DNA of 52,905 nucleotides from an uncultured Akkermansia sp. GTDB lineage: Bacteria > Verrucomicrobiota > Verrucomicrobiia > Verrucomicrobiales > Akkermansiaceae. The DNA is taken from positions 1-52,905 of the forward strand of contig CANQAD010000007.1 in assembly GCA_947588735.1 (NCBI GenBank). Reading direction: 5' to 3'. The position numbers and the translations under genes were made by a program. How positions within the stretch are numbered: the first letter of the stretch is position 1; each line of letters begins with the position of its first letter. Below are positions 17,978 to 27,060 of the stretch, piece by piece. Under the pieces are notes generated by a model. The model searched no databases. It saw only the letters and a list, made by a program, of their open reading frames with translations, and was not told the DNA's origin.

Positions 17978-18835
17978 ATGAAAAAGAACGATCCTTACGC
18001 TACCCCTACACTCGGCAGAACGAAACCCGAGCGCCACTTTTTTCATTCTCTCATGCAAAAATATCGACACCGCAGTGATACTGGCTTGGTGGAAGATCGC
18101 ACAAGCAGTGTCACAATCGTGCGCATCATTGTGGGTCTGCTGATGCTTCATCTCATTATCATTGGAGGTGTATTATTGAGGGGGCACATGGTGAAAGGGG
18201 GAACGGTGAATGCTGTGCCGGTTACGGTTACCCCTGTCAAGACTGTGGAGGGTCGTGTGGCTCCAACGCTTGCGGCAGAACCGGTTTTGACTCCTCCTGC
18301 GTTGACCTCCGGGGTTCCTGCGCAGTCGGCAGCTACGGCTCCTGCATACGCTGCAAATCATATCACGCAAATAACCGATACTGTGGATGAGGAAACGGCG
18401 GAAGAGGTAGAAGAGAACGAGGTAGCGATTGCCCCTGCGGCAACGGCTGCACCTATCTACCACATGGTAGCAACGGGAGATACATGGCAAAATATCGCGG
18501 CACAGTACGCAGTGAGTCCAACTGCGCTGCAGGAAGCTAATCCTGGTGAAGCGGGGGCACAACCCCGAGTGGGTGCGAATCTAGTGGTTCCTACGGGCAA
18601 GGCCGCAGCGCGCAATATTGTGCCTGTGACATCTTCTGCTCCGCCCGTTCGTTCTTCCCCCGCTGTCCCGGTTGCTGCAGCTGGGAAGGACAAAGTGCAT
18701 GTGGTGCAGCGCGGTGAAACCCTTTCTCGCATTTCGCGCAAAGTGAAGGTACCTATAAAAGAGCTCATGGAGATCAATGGCATTAAGGATGCCAACCGCA
18801 TCAGTCCCGGCATGAAGTTGCGTTTAATCCGTTGA
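17978..18835 (+). CDS. Membrane-anchored protein with two LysM domains
   Basis: A 285-residue bitopic protein inserted between murD and ftsW. A basic cytoplasmic segment of about 45 residues precedes a membrane helix (about 47-69). A Pro/Ala/Thr-rich periplasmic linker with an acidic patch (EEVEENE) leads to two LysM domains: the first at about 158-200 (YHMVATGDTWQNIAAQY), the second at about 237-284 (HVVQRGETLSRISRK). LysM domains bind GlcNAc-containing glycan strands. Its place in the cluster suggests a wall-binding division accessory, analogous in layout to FtsN but with LysM rather than SPOR; that role is inference. Confidence 0.85.
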   Translation: MKKNDPYATPTLGRTKPERHFFHSLMQKYRHRSDTGLVEDRTSSVTIVRIIVGLLMLHLIIIGGVLLRGHMVKGGTVNAVPVTVTPVKTVEGRVAPTLAAEPVLTPPALTSGVPAQSAATAPAYAANHITQITDTVDEETAEEVEENEVAIAPAATAAPIYHMVATGDTWQNIAAQYAVSPTALQEANPGEAGAQPRVGANLVVPTGKAAARNIVPVTSSAPPVRSSPAVPVAAAGKDKVHVVQRGETLSRISRKVKVPIKELMEINGIKDANRISPGMKLRLIR

Positions 18836-18860
18836 ATAATACGTTTGTTACTGTTCATCC

Positions 18861-20000
18861 ATGTCCCCGCGTTTGAGCATAATAGGTATTTGGGTTTGCT
18901 TCATCATCCTGCTGGTGTTGGGTATTATGATGGTAGCGAGTACAGGACTATGCGCCTATGTGCCAAACGGCGGGAATCCGGCTCAATTTCTTTATAAACA
19001 GTGCGGCTTTGGATTTGTGGGATTGCTTGCAGCACTGGCCATGAGTACTGTGCGTTATCAATTACTTCGACCATGGGTACGCGTGATTTGGTGGACGTGC
19101 GTGGGGTTGCTCATTCTTTGTTACGTGCCCCATATCGGGATGGAGATCAACGGGGAACGACGCTGGATAAACCTCGGTTTTTTATCATTTCAGCCCAGTG
19201 AAATAGCCAAGATTTGCCTGATGCTGACGCTGGCGGATTGGTACACTACACACCGCGAGATGCCCGGCACATTCTGGCGTGGTTTTGTGTGGCCGGGTGC
19301 AGTGCTTTTCGGGATACCGCTCGCACTTATCTTATTTGAGAAGGACATGGGAACAGCTGCGGCGTTGGCAGTGTCTGGTGGTTGCGTGATGTATGTGGCA
19401 GGTGTGCGAAATTGGTTGCTTTTCACGGCGATGCTGGTGGGGATGGTGCTTATGTTCGATATGGCAACTGGCAATGATAACCGCTTGGAGCGTATTTATG
19501 CGTGGTTTGATCCGCAGGCTTTTAGCCAGGGGGTGGGGCGCCAGCAATGGATTGCAATTTTGGCGTTGGCGCGCGGTGGCATTACTGGCGTCGGCCTTGG
19601 GGATGGAATTGAGAAGTTTGGCAATTTACCCTTTGCGCACACCGATTTCATTTTTGCCGAAATTGGGGAAGAATGGGGACTGGTAGGCACGCTCGGAGTA
19701 CTTATGCTCTTCACGTTGCTCACTATATTCGGCATCATGCTGGCACTTCAAACTCAAGATACCTTTGGCCGATTATTAGCTACCGGCATCGTGTGTACGA
19801 TATTTTGGCCGGCGGTTTTAAATATGGCTGTTGTTACCTCTTTGCTGCCGAATTCTGGTCTGCCTCTCCCTTTTATCAGCTACGGTGGAACCAATCTCAT
19901 CTTTACCATCCTTGCCGTAGGAATACTTACTAGTATTCAGAGACACACACCAATGATACGACAGGATATTTGGCCCAGACACCTCATCAAAGATTCATGA
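18861..20000 (+). CDS. ftsW: Septal peptidoglycan glycosyltransferase FtsW (SEDS family)
   Basis: Polymerises lipid II at the septum together with FtsI. The 379-residue product has about ten membrane helices. SEDS signatures are visible: NGERRWINLGFLSFQPSEIAK, FEKDMGTAAAL, the NLPFAHTDFIFAEIGEE loop and LPFISYGGTNL near the C-terminus. It could in principle be RodA, but the division-cluster position and neighbouring ftsI and murG favour FtsW. It overlaps murG by ATGA. Confidence 0.93.
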   Translation: MSPRLSIIGIWVCFIILLVLGIMMVASTGLCAYVPNGGNPAQFLYKQCGFGFVGLLAALAMSTVRYQLLRPWVRVIWWTCVGLLILCYVPHIGMEINGERRWINLGFLSFQPSEIAKICLMLTLADWYTTHREMPGTFWRGFVWPGAVLFGIPLALILFEKDMGTAAALAVSGGCVMYVAGVRNWLLFTAMLVGMVLMFDMATGNDNRLERIYAWFDPQAFSQGVGRQQWIAILALARGGITGVGLGDGIEKFGNLPFAHTDFIFAEIGEEWGLVGTLGVLMLFTLLTIFGIMLALQTQDTFGRLLATGIVCTIFWPAVLNMAVVTSLLPNSGLPLPFISYGGTNLIFTILAVGILTSIQRHTPMIRQDIWPRHLIKDS

Positions 20001-21091
20001 ACAAAGCATCCGTATCTCAGCGCATCATTATTGCTTGTGGCGGTACAGGAGGTCACATGTTTCCCGGCATTGCTGTGGCAGAGCAGCTCCGGGCGCTTGG
20101 CCATCGCCCTCTGCTGCTCATTTCGCACAAGCAGGTGGATGCAGAAGGATCGCGTAAGTACGCGCATCTGGATTTTCGTACGGTCCCGGCCATTGCAAAA
20201 CCTCGCATGTTCTCCCTCCGTATGATTCCCTTTCTCGTGCGCTTTGTCAGAACTCTGTGGAGCAGTTATTGCTTGTTACGGCGCGAGAAAGCCGATGCAG
20301 TACTGGGCATGGGAGGATTCACATCATTGGCGCCCGTAATGGCTGGTCGTATATTGGGGCTGCGTACCTATATGCATGAGTCCAACGCCATCCCCGGTCG
20401 TGCAAACCGGCTTACGGCCCGTTTTTGCACAGCAGTGCTGCTTGGAATGGGTGAAGCTGCCAAATGGTTCCCAAGAAGTGATTGCAGGGTTGTCGGAACA
20501 CCAGTGCGTGGGGAACTGCTGAGCGTACCGCACCCTGCCGCCGCTCGGGTGACTTTTGGTGTGCCTGCTAATAAGCCGATGCTTTTGGTGACGGGGGGCT
20601 CGCAAGGCGCACAACAGCTCAACTCATTGATGGTGGCGGCAGCCAAAGAGCTTCTTGATGTGCATTTTCTTATCATTGCCGGCAAGGCAGATCAGGCGCG
20701 CGTGGCGAGTCTAGCAGAGGACTGTGAGAATGTACAGGTGCTCGGTTTCTGCGCAGATATGGCGGCGGCCTATGCAGCAGCAGATGCTGTTGTGGCGCGC
20801 AGCGGCGCCTCTACACTTACAGAGCTATCAGTATTGGGCAAGGTTTGCATGCTGGTGCCTTACCCCTTCGCGGCAGACAATCATCAATTATACAACGCAC
20901 GCGTGTTTGAGAAAGTTGGAGCTGTGTGTCTGTGCGAGCAAAAGGAGCTAACGCTGCCGAAAATCATCGAATTTGTTCGGCAGCGCATGCTTAATACATC
21001 ATTTCATGAAGCCATGAAGCAGGCTATGCTCTCTTGTGCGCGTCCTAGCGCTGCACAGGATATAGCTCAGCTCCTTGTCCAGCAGGTATGA
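19997..21091 (+). CDS. murG: UDP-GlcNAc:lipid I GlcNAc transferase
   Basis: Makes lipid II on the inner face of the membrane. The 364-residue GT-B protein begins at ATG 19997 and soon shows the GGTGGHMFPGIAVAE loop. Later family segments are GMGGFTSLAP, HESNAIPGRANR, TGGSQGAQQLN, ARSGASTLTEL and PYPFAADNHQ. The ATGA overlap with ftsW fixes the start; the following RNase-like gene again overlaps by ATGA. Confidence 0.95.
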   Translation: MNKASVSQRIIIACGGTGGHMFPGIAVAEQLRALGHRPLLLISHKQVDAEGSRKYAHLDFRTVPAIAKPRMFSLRMIPFLVRFVRTLWSSYCLLRREKADAVLGMGGFTSLAPVMAGRILGLRTYMHESNAIPGRANRLTARFCTAVLLGMGEAAKWFPRSDCRVVGTPVRGELLSVPHPAAARVTFGVPANKPMLLVTGGSQGAQQLNSLMVAAAKELLDVHFLIIAGKADQARVASLAEDCENVQVLGFCADMAAAYAAADAVVARSGASTLTELSVLGKVCMLVPYPFAADNHQLYNARVFEKVGAVCLCEQKELTLPKIIEFVRQRMLNTSFHEAMKQAMLSCARPSAAQDIAQLLVQQV

Positions 21092-22467
21092 CAACTTTCA
21101 CTAATTTGACAGGCGCTGTGGAGATAGGCGCAAATTGCTATCTTATCCGGGACGGCACGATGAGTGTAGTGCTGGATGCCGGAGTACACCCCAAGAAAGT
21201 AGGCGAGGAGTCTAAACCCCATTTTGAGTTGTTGGACGGTACTGACCCTCAGGCGGTTATTGTGTCTCATGCGCACTTGGATCACATAGGAGCGCTTCCT
21301 GTATTGCAGAGCAAGTTCCCTCGAGCGGAGGTTATTATGACACGCGCAACGGCGGAGATAGGGCGCATCATGTTGCACAATTCAGTAAATGTTATGACGG
21401 CAAAGAGGCTTCACGACGGTGTGGTGGAGTACCCGTTTTTCAGTCATGGTGAACTGGATCATGCCGCCAACAATTGGACCACTCGACCATACGAAGAAAG
21501 CTTTCGTTTGGGACGTAATGGGGAAATGCTTGCCACTCTCTACGATGCTGGGCACATTTTAGGCTCCTGCGGGGTGTTGCTTGAAACGCGAGCAGGAATG
21601 CGCATTTTATATACTGGGGATGTACAGTTTGAGAACCAGAGCTTGATCCCAGGAGCTGCATTTCCCAAAAATGAGGTAGATGTGCTCATCATGGAGTGCA
21701 CACACGGTAATACAGAGCGAGCGCTGAGCTATACGCGGGAGCGCGAAATAAACCGCTTTGCCAAGGCCATCCGCGAAACGCTGCAGAGCGGTGGCGCCGT
21801 GCTCGTTCCTGTTTTTGCTCTCGGTAAAACGCAGGAGCTGCTTTATGAAATCGGCAAAATGCGCGACAGTGGGCGCATCCCGAATGTACCGATTCACAGT
21901 GGCGGATTGGGGGCAAAGGTGTCAAATGCATACGATCGTATGGTGCACGACACCCCTCGCATGCAGCCGGGACTTGTTTTGCGCGCGACGGTGGATACGA
22001 TACCCCTGCCGAAGGAGGCAGAGAGACCGTTGCACATGAGTCCTGGAAACATTTATCTCGTGTCCAGCGGCATGATGAGCCCGCATACTCTTTCTAATAA
22101 GCTGGCGGCCCAAGCGTTGGCTCATCCGGCAGACGCCATTCTATTTGTGGGGTATAGTGACCCGGACAGCCCGGCAGCACGCATCAAAGCAGCAAAGCTG
22201 GGCAGCAATGTGAGATTGGGAGAAGATCCGGCAGTGGGGCAGGCTTATACGATGAACTGTCGCATTGAAAGTTTTGATTTTTCCGGACATGCACCGCGTA
22301 CGGCATTACTCGATTATGCGCGCGAGTTGAATCCTCGAGAAATCATACTGGTGCATGGTGATGAGGCAGCGCAGCGTCAGATGCGCGAGGAACTGATGCG
22401 TTATATGTCGCCGAGTGTGAAAATTACGTTGCCCATACCGGGGAAACAACATCAATTAGCGCGTTAA
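21088..22467 (+). CDS. Metallo-beta-lactamase/beta-CASP RNA-processing enzyme family protein
   Basis: A 459-residue protein of the CPSF73/RNase J superfamily. The zinc motif SHAHLDH is at about residue 54-60. DAGHILGSC and the YTGD segment supply further ligands. The beta-CASP part follows (PVFALGKTQELLYEI, then VSSGMMSPHT), and FSGHAPR plus LVHGDE mark the C-terminal RMMBL region. These proteins are RNA endo- or exonucleases; a substrate cannot be named. Its ATG overlaps the murG stop, so it is the last gene of the wall operon, where murC, ddl or ftsQ would be expected. An RNA-decay link to the operon is speculation. Confidence 0.85.
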   Translation: MTTFTNLTGAVEIGANCYLIRDGTMSVVLDAGVHPKKVGEESKPHFELLDGTDPQAVIVSHAHLDHIGALPVLQSKFPRAEVIMTRATAEIGRIMLHNSVNVMTAKRLHDGVVEYPFFSHGELDHAANNWTTRPYEESFRLGRNGEMLATLYDAGHILGSCGVLLETRAGMRILYTGDVQFENQSLIPGAAFPKNEVDVLIMECTHGNTERALSYTREREINRFAKAIRETLQSGGAVLVPVFALGKTQELLYEIGKMRDSGRIPNVPIHSGGLGAKVSNAYDRMVHDTPRMQPGLVLRATVDTIPLPKEAERPLHMSPGNIYLVSSGMMSPHTLSNKLAAQALAHPADAILFVGYSDPDSPAARIKAAKLGSNVRLGEDPAVGQAYTMNCRIESFDFSGHAPRTALLDYARELNPREIILVHGDEAAQRQMREELMRYMSPSVKITLPIPGKQHQLAR

Positions 22468-22479
22468 GTCTGTATCATC

Positions 22480-22508
22480 GACAGGAAACGGAAGCGTAGT
22501 TTTCTGTC
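22480..22508 (+). terminator. Possible end-of-operon hairpin
   Basis: A 10-bp stem (22480-22489 with 22499-22508, one G-T pair) and a 9-nt loop, 13 nt after the last gene of the wall cluster. No strong T-tract follows, so it may be an mRNA-end stabiliser instead of an intrinsic terminator. The remaining 22509-22691 is AT-rich and shows no gene. Confidence 0.4.
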
Positions 22509-22691
22509 CTCACAGAAAGTAAATTTATTCTTGCTTGTTCGCTCATTATGAGTGTCATGTGTCTGATATTATTCTTTTATTCTTGAGGAGTCAAGCTTTG
22601 GAAAATTTTTCCGCTTTTGGGTTCCCTTCGGTGACTTTAGTTTTGAGGCATTGCGGCAATCTACAAACAAAAGCGAGCGGTGAGAATGGGC

Positions 22692-22720
22692 TTGCGTGTG
22701 AGGTGAGCGTGTGGTAGAAT
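22692..22720 (+). promoter_or_regulatory. fabH promoter
   Basis: TTGCGT at 22692-22697, a 17-bp spacer and TAGAAT at 22715-22720. The predicted leader to ATG 22767 is about 40 nt, so unlike several other genes here fabH is not leaderless. Confidence 0.6.
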
Positions 22721-22766
22721 AGCGGCACGCCCGGCGGGGCATTTTGTTTTCATCAACTAAAACGCC

Positions 22767-23783
22767 ATGAATGATTTAACAAAACCTTTCAAGCGCTTGC
22801 CTGTTGCGCTCATCGGCACGGGTTCTTATGTACCGGAGCACAGGTTGACGAATTCAGATCTTGAAAAGATGGTGGATACGTCCAACGAGTGGATTGTGGA
22901 ACGAACTGGAATTCGTGAACGCCGTATAGCTGCACCGGATGAGAAACCGAGCGATATGGCTACTCATGCTGCACGTAAGGCGATGGAAGCGGCTGGGGTG
23001 AAGCCGGAGGAAATTGACTTGATTATTGTGGGAACGGTGACGCCGGATACCTTTACACCTTCCACGGCGTGCTATGTGCAGGCAAACATAGGAGCGGTGA
23101 ATGCGGCGGCCTTTGATATATCGGCCGCTTGTTCAAGTTTCTTGTATGCTCTCAAAACAGCGGTACAATTTGTGGGTTGCGGGCAGGCTCGCACGGCGCT
23201 TATCATATCCTCGGAAAAACTCAGTCACATTGTAAACTGGGAGGATCGCAGTACGTGTGTACTATTTGGTGATGGTGCCGGGGCTGCTGTGCTGCGTACC
23301 GGCACTGGGGAGCCGGGGGATAGCGCGATTTTGGCGTCAGATATTGGATCGGACGGTACTCTGACGGATCTGCTGATGGTACCGGGTGGAGGCTCGGCGA
23401 TACCTACGACGGAAGAGAACATTCACGAGAAATTATATACGCTAGCCATGAGAGGAAATGAAGTTTTCCGTCATGCCGTGGCGCACATGAAAGATTCTGC
23501 TCTCTCCCTGCTGCGCCGTACGGGTATTAAGCCGGAAGATATATCGCTGGTTATTCCGCACCAAGCTAATCTACGCATCATCAACGCTGTGACCCAGCGT
23601 CTCGGCATTCCGCCAGAGCGTGTCTTTGTGAACCTGCAGAAGTACGGTAACACCTCTGGTGCGGCATGTGCCATTGCTCTGGACGAGGCAATACGCTCCG
23701 GCCGTGCCAAGAAGGGAGATATCGTGCTGATGGTTACATTTGGCGCTGGGCTTACATGGAGTTCGGCCGCTATCAGACTTTAA
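22767..23783 (+). CDS. fabH: Beta-ketoacyl-ACP synthase III
   Basis: Starts fatty-acid synthesis by condensing acetyl-CoA (or another primer) with malonyl-ACP. The 338-residue thiolase-fold enzyme has the full catalytic triad: Cys122 (AACSSF), His265 (PHQAN) and Asn295 (YGNTSGA). The segment NEWIVERTGIRERR near the N-terminus is typical of FabH. It has its own promoter and is not accompanied by plsX, acpP or fabD here. Its last 11 nt overlap the convergent transporter gene. Confidence 0.95.
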   Translation: MNDLTKPFKRLPVALIGTGSYVPEHRLTNSDLEKMVDTSNEWIVERTGIRERRIAAPDEKPSDMATHAARKAMEAAGVKPEEIDLIIVGTVTPDTFTPSTACYVQANIGAVNAAAFDISAACSSFLYALKTAVQFVGCGQARTALIISSEKLSHIVNWEDRSTCVLFGDGAGAAVLRTGTGEPGDSAILASDIGSDGTLTDLLMVPGGGSAIPTTEENIHEKLYTLAMRGNEVFRHAVAHMKDSALSLLRRTGIKPEDISLVIPHQANLRIINAVTQRLGIPPERVFVNLQKYGNTSGAACAIALDEAIRSGRAKKGDIVLMVTFGAGLTWSSAAIRL

Positions 23784-24726
23784 GTCTCCCTTTTTCCTGC
23801 TTGTGACGGCCGTTGATGAGTACAAGACTGGCCAAGATAATGGCCAGCCCGACCCACTGAGTGATCAGAATTTCTTCTCCCCCGAAGCAAGCCCCAAGAA
23901 GTATTGCGACGAGAGGATTAGCGTAGGCATGCGTTGCTACCTCCGTAGCAGGACGCACTTTGAGCAGCCATACATAGCTTGTGTAGGCGCATATAGAACC
24001 AAAGACAACAAGATAAACCACGTGTGCCCACCCTTGCCACGGGATGGCAGACCAATGGGGCTCCTCTCCGCTGCAGCCTGCAACGACCAGAAAGGAGATG
24101 CCCGCAGCAAACATTTGCCAGCCAGTTCCGCTCCACGCATTTAAACTCTCTGCAGCAGATGCGTAGTATTTTATGAAAAGTGAGCCGAGTGACCAGGCTA
24201 TCATGCCACCCAGGAAAATAAGCACCCCAATATCGCCCCGGCTATCTGGGAGAGAAAGCTCATGCAGGTAGAGAAGCACTACTCCTATTAGCCCTCCTAC
24301 CAAGCCAAGTGGTACGCGGAAGTTGCTAAAGTTGTGGCGCCAGCGACGCACATTGAAGAGTGTTGTCCAGATTAGGGTGGAGGATGCCAGAACCGCTTCC
24401 AGACTGCTGGGAATGTACCTCTGCGCCAGCATAATGGCTGTCATATCCGCAAAGAGCATGATCATGCCACATGGAACAGAGATGCGCATCATGAGTCGGT
24501 TAAATATCTGTTCTCCCCGGCATCTGGCGTAGAAAAGCAGGATCAGTCCGGCGGTAGTGAAACGAACTCCGCCCAATACGTAGGTTGGAAGGTACTTCAA
24601 GGCTTCGCCGATGAAAAAGTAAGTGGATCCCCATACCACGTAGATCATGAAGTATGCTGTCAACACTGTTGACCGCCTTTGCTTTTGGGGTGTGTCCATG
24701 CCTAATCCTGCGCCATCCTGCGCCAT
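23773..24726 (-). CDS. EamA/DMT-family transporter
   Basis: A 317-residue protein with about ten membrane helices in two EamA repeats. The first holds VVWGSTYFFIGEALKYLP and GGVRFTTAGLIL; the second starts near GDIGVLIFLGGMIAW, with the late segment THAYANPLVAILLG. Such transporters mostly export metabolites or drugs; the substrate is unknown. It lies 15 nt downstream of a marR gene on the same strand, so expression is probably MarR-controlled. ATG 24726 follows GGGAG closely; ATG 24699 is an alternative with an AGGA at better distance. A GGCGCAGGAT direct repeat sits between the two. Confidence 0.85.
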   Translation of the reverse strand: MAQDGAGLGMDTPQKQRRSTVLTAYFMIYVVWGSTYFFIGEALKYLPTYVLGGVRFTTAGLILLFYARCRGEQIFNRLMMRISVPCGMIMLFADMTAIMLAQRYIPSSLEAVLASSTLIWTTLFNVRRWRHNFSNFRVPLGLVGGLIGVVLLYLHELSLPDSRGDIGVLIFLGGMIAWSLGSLFIKYYASAAESLNAWSGTGWQMFAAGISFLVVAGCSGEEPHWSAIPWQGWAHVVYLVVFGSICAYTSYVWLLKVRPATEVATHAYANPLVAILLGACFGGEEILITQWVGLAIILASLVLINGRHKQEKGRLKV

Positions 24727-24741
24727 CAACTCCCATCTGGA

Positions 24742-25218
24742 TTAGTTGATGATCTTACCACAGATTTTTTGTACCACCCTTTGAAGAGTCCGGAGCTCTG
24801 ATTGCGTGAGTAACTGTGCCAACTCGGACATACGGGCGAGTAGCGCATCATTGCAGATCGAGAATAGCTTCTCTCCTTCTTGGGTGAGGCTGATGCGTAC
24901 CGCTCTTCGATCCCGAAAAGCTGTGTCACGCAGTAGCAAATTTTTTTTCACCATACTATCCACCATAATAGAGGCCGCCGAAGCCGCCATGTCCATGTGC
25001 TGCGCAAGCGCTTTGAGTGATATGCCTGCAGGTTGCAGTGCGGTGAGCTCTTTGATACAGAAAAGAGCCACGCTCTGTCGAGCAGGCAACCCGAATCTTT
25101 TCTCTTGTCCCCGCTCCCCAGAAATCTTGTATGCTCTCTGACGCTCCTCATCCAGTTGGGTCAGCAATCGGTATAATTGCATTCCTTCCTTTGTGCATTG
25201 TTTCATATTTGCGATCAT
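24742..25218 (-). CDS. MarR-family transcriptional regulator
   Basis: A 158-residue winged-helix regulator. The helix-turn-helix region is recognisable (ISLKALAQHMDMAASAASIM, about residues 78-97), followed by the wing (LLRDTAFRDRRAVRISLTQEG) and a C-terminal dimerisation helix. MarR proteins usually repress a neighbouring exporter and release DNA on ligand binding; the EamA gene directly downstream is the obvious target. Upstream, TTGAC occurs twice near 25222-25246, which may be promoter or operator, but I could not define a clean palindrome. Confidence 0.85.
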   Translation of the reverse strand: MIANMKQCTKEGMQLYRLLTQLDEERQRAYKISGERGQEKRFGLPARQSVALFCIKELTALQPAGISLKALAQHMDMAASAASIMVDSMVKKNLLLRDTAFRDRRAVRISLTQEGEKLFSICNDALLARMSELAQLLTQSELRTLQRVVQKICGKIIN

Positions 25219-25267
25219 TAGTATGTCAAATTATTCATAAAAGTCAAGTAATCAGTCACTCATTCCA

Positions 25268-25506
25268 TGGCAACCGCATTTGAAAGAAATTCATCAACGG
25301 AGAAAATGGCTTTGTTGGCTGATATTGTCGTTGATACGCATCAAAAAATGACAACAAACAGTCATCATGATGATGGCTCTCGAGAACTCTCCTGCCTACG
25401 TTCACGATTTGAAAAAAACTGCGCAATGCTCACATTATCAATAAATCGTAATTCGTGCATCGTCAATCGTCAATAGCAACCGCATTTCCTAATGCGGTTG
25501 CCGTGC
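25268..25506. mobile_element. MITE-like element, copy A (about 239 bp)
   Basis: A non-coding element with ends GGCAACCGCAT and ATGCGGTTGCC in inverted orientation. Its right end carries a near-perfect hairpin (GCAACCGCATT at 25476-25486, loop TCCT, AATGCGGTTGC at 25491-25501). It is flanked by the identical 11-mer CACTCATTCCA at 25257-25267 and 25507-25517, which looks like a target-site duplication. An inverted, highly similar copy lies at 45468-45708. A short open frame inside (25267-25476) is not conserved, because the other copy has a 2-nt length change, so it is not a gene. The sequence after the right flank again begins GGGCAAACG, suggesting insertion at the edge of an older copy. Confidence 0.8.
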
Positions 25507-25517
25507 CACTCATTCCA

Positions 25518-26032
25518 GGGCAAACGAACTAGAGAGAAATCAAGCGATAAAGGAGGTATTCTAATTTGTTGATATAGTAAGCTTTATAAATAAGACATGG
25601 CCACGAATGTCCCCATGAGGAAAATTAAGTTGACATGTTGCCAGTCTCCTTATGCATCGACTATCCAAAGAAATACACAATGTATACATAATCAAAATAT
25701 AGAAAATATCAGCGTTTCCATTTTCCAATACATTTACTCTGGATACCTGTTTACAAGAAGTGAGCTTCACGGCCGACTTGGGAGCTGCATTGGAGTACAG
25801 ATCACTGCGAGCGGCACAAACATTTGATTGACGTGAGAGTGAAGCCCTCCAGAGAACCTTCATTGGAAGTAATGGACGTATCAATCTCTTTTCGTGTCTT
25901 TCTATCTGTCGCACAGAGTTTTTGGGCGCTTGCATTTTATTTTTTTGTAATTTATACTTGACCACACGGATATCGAGAGTATAAGCTTAGTGGACAGAAG
26001 GGAGCCGAGCCATATTCATGGTTCCATCCGTC
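25518..26032. other. AT-rich intergenic region with DUF362 promoter
   Basis: No supported gene. The first 40 bp resemble a decayed left end of the MITE-like element (GGGCAAACG, then AGAGAGAAATCAA). The middle is AT-rich without recognisable structure. Near the right end TTGACC (25958-25963), a 16-bp spacer and TATAAG (25980-25985) form a plausible promoter for the DUF362 gene. Confidence 0.5.
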
Positions 26033-27001
26033 ATGAAAACAATTTTCAACCTTATTATTCTAATGACAGCGGGAGTCAGTTTGTGTGGGGCGGAACAGGG
26101 ATCTGTCCAACCGGGTCAGGCATCCCCAGGACCGCCGGTGGCCAAGGTATATTTTACGAGGGATATCAGCCCCGTCGGTTTACTCAAGATATATAACCGT
26201 GTGAAGGCTGATATTCAAGGCAAAGTGGCCATCAAGTGGCACTCTGGCGAGCCTCATGGCCCAAATATCATCCCCGTACCCATGGTGAAAGCTCTTCAGG
26301 AGTCCATTCCCGACAGTACCCTTGTTGAAACTAATACGCTATATGAGGGTGGTCGCGATACCACTGAAAAACATCGCGAAACACTTAAGGTGAATGGATG
26401 GACTTTCTGTCCCGTGGATATCTTGGACGAGGAGGGGACGGTGATGTTGCCAGTGAAGGGAGGTAAACACTTTAAGGAGATGAGTATGGGGCGTAACATT
26501 CTCAATTACGATTCCATGGTGGTGCTTACACACTTCAAGGGACACCCCATGGGCGGTTTCGGTGGATCTATCAAAAATATCGCTATTGGTTGTGCAGATG
26601 GAAAAATCGGCAAGGCCATGGTGCATGGCTCCACCCCGCAAAATACATGGGCTTGCACCCAAGAGCCTTTCATGGAGAATATGGTGGAGTCTGCCAAGGC
26701 AACGCTGGACCACTTCGGTAAGCATATCACCTTCATTAACGTGATGCGTAATATGTCTGTGGACTGTGATTGCATGGGTGTCGAAGCCGCTCCTCCCAAA
26801 GCCAGCGATATCGGCATTGTAGCGTCAACGGATATTTTAGCGGTGGACCAAGCGAGCGTTGATTTGCTTTACAAGCTGCCAGAAGCTGAGTTGCACGACC
26901 TCAAGGAGCGTATTGAATCCCGCGGCGGGCTCCATCAACTCGAGTATGCTGAGCAACTGGGCTTAGGTTCGCGCAGATATGAGCTCGTGCCGCTGGATTG
27001 A
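26033..27001 (+). CDS. Secreted DUF362-domain protein
   Basis: A 322-residue protein with an N-terminal signal peptide (MKTIFNLIILM, cleavage near CGAEQ). The body matches DUF362: KWHSGEPHGPN, the GGRDTTEKH segment, VVLTHFKGHPMGGFGGSIKN and TDILAVDQASVDLLY. DUF362 proteins are often linked to iron-sulfur or corrinoid processes, but the function is not established; a CDCMG cysteine pair is present and no full ferredoxin motif. ATG 26033 is chosen over 26018 because it starts the signal peptide directly. The gene stands alone, bracketed by copies of the intergenic repeat. Confidence 0.8.
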   Translation: MKTIFNLIILMTAGVSLCGAEQGSVQPGQASPGPPVAKVYFTRDISPVGLLKIYNRVKADIQGKVAIKWHSGEPHGPNIIPVPMVKALQESIPDSTLVETNTLYEGGRDTTEKHRETLKVNGWTFCPVDILDEEGTVMLPVKGGKHFKEMSMGRNILNYDSMVVLTHFKGHPMGGFGGSIKNIAIGCADGKIGKAMVHGSTPQNTWACTQEPFMENMVESAKATLDHFGKHITFINVMRNMSVDCDCMGVEAAPPKASDIGIVASTDILAVDQASVDLLYKLPEAELHDLKERIESRGGLHQLEYAEQLGLGSRRYELVPLD

Positions 27002-27060
27002 TTGCCTCTTACGGAGAGGAGGATGCATTGGAAGATGTATTCGTTGCGTTGTGCTTCACA

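Noticed and set aside
25267..25476. 69-codon frame inside MITE-like copy A
   Set aside because: Copy B has a 2-nt length change in the same stretch and no matching frame, so coding is not conserved.
25561..25965. 134-codon minus-strand frame in the AT-rich gap before the DUF362 gene
   Set aside because: No start signal, no recognisable domain, and low-complexity AT-rich sequence; chance frame more likely.
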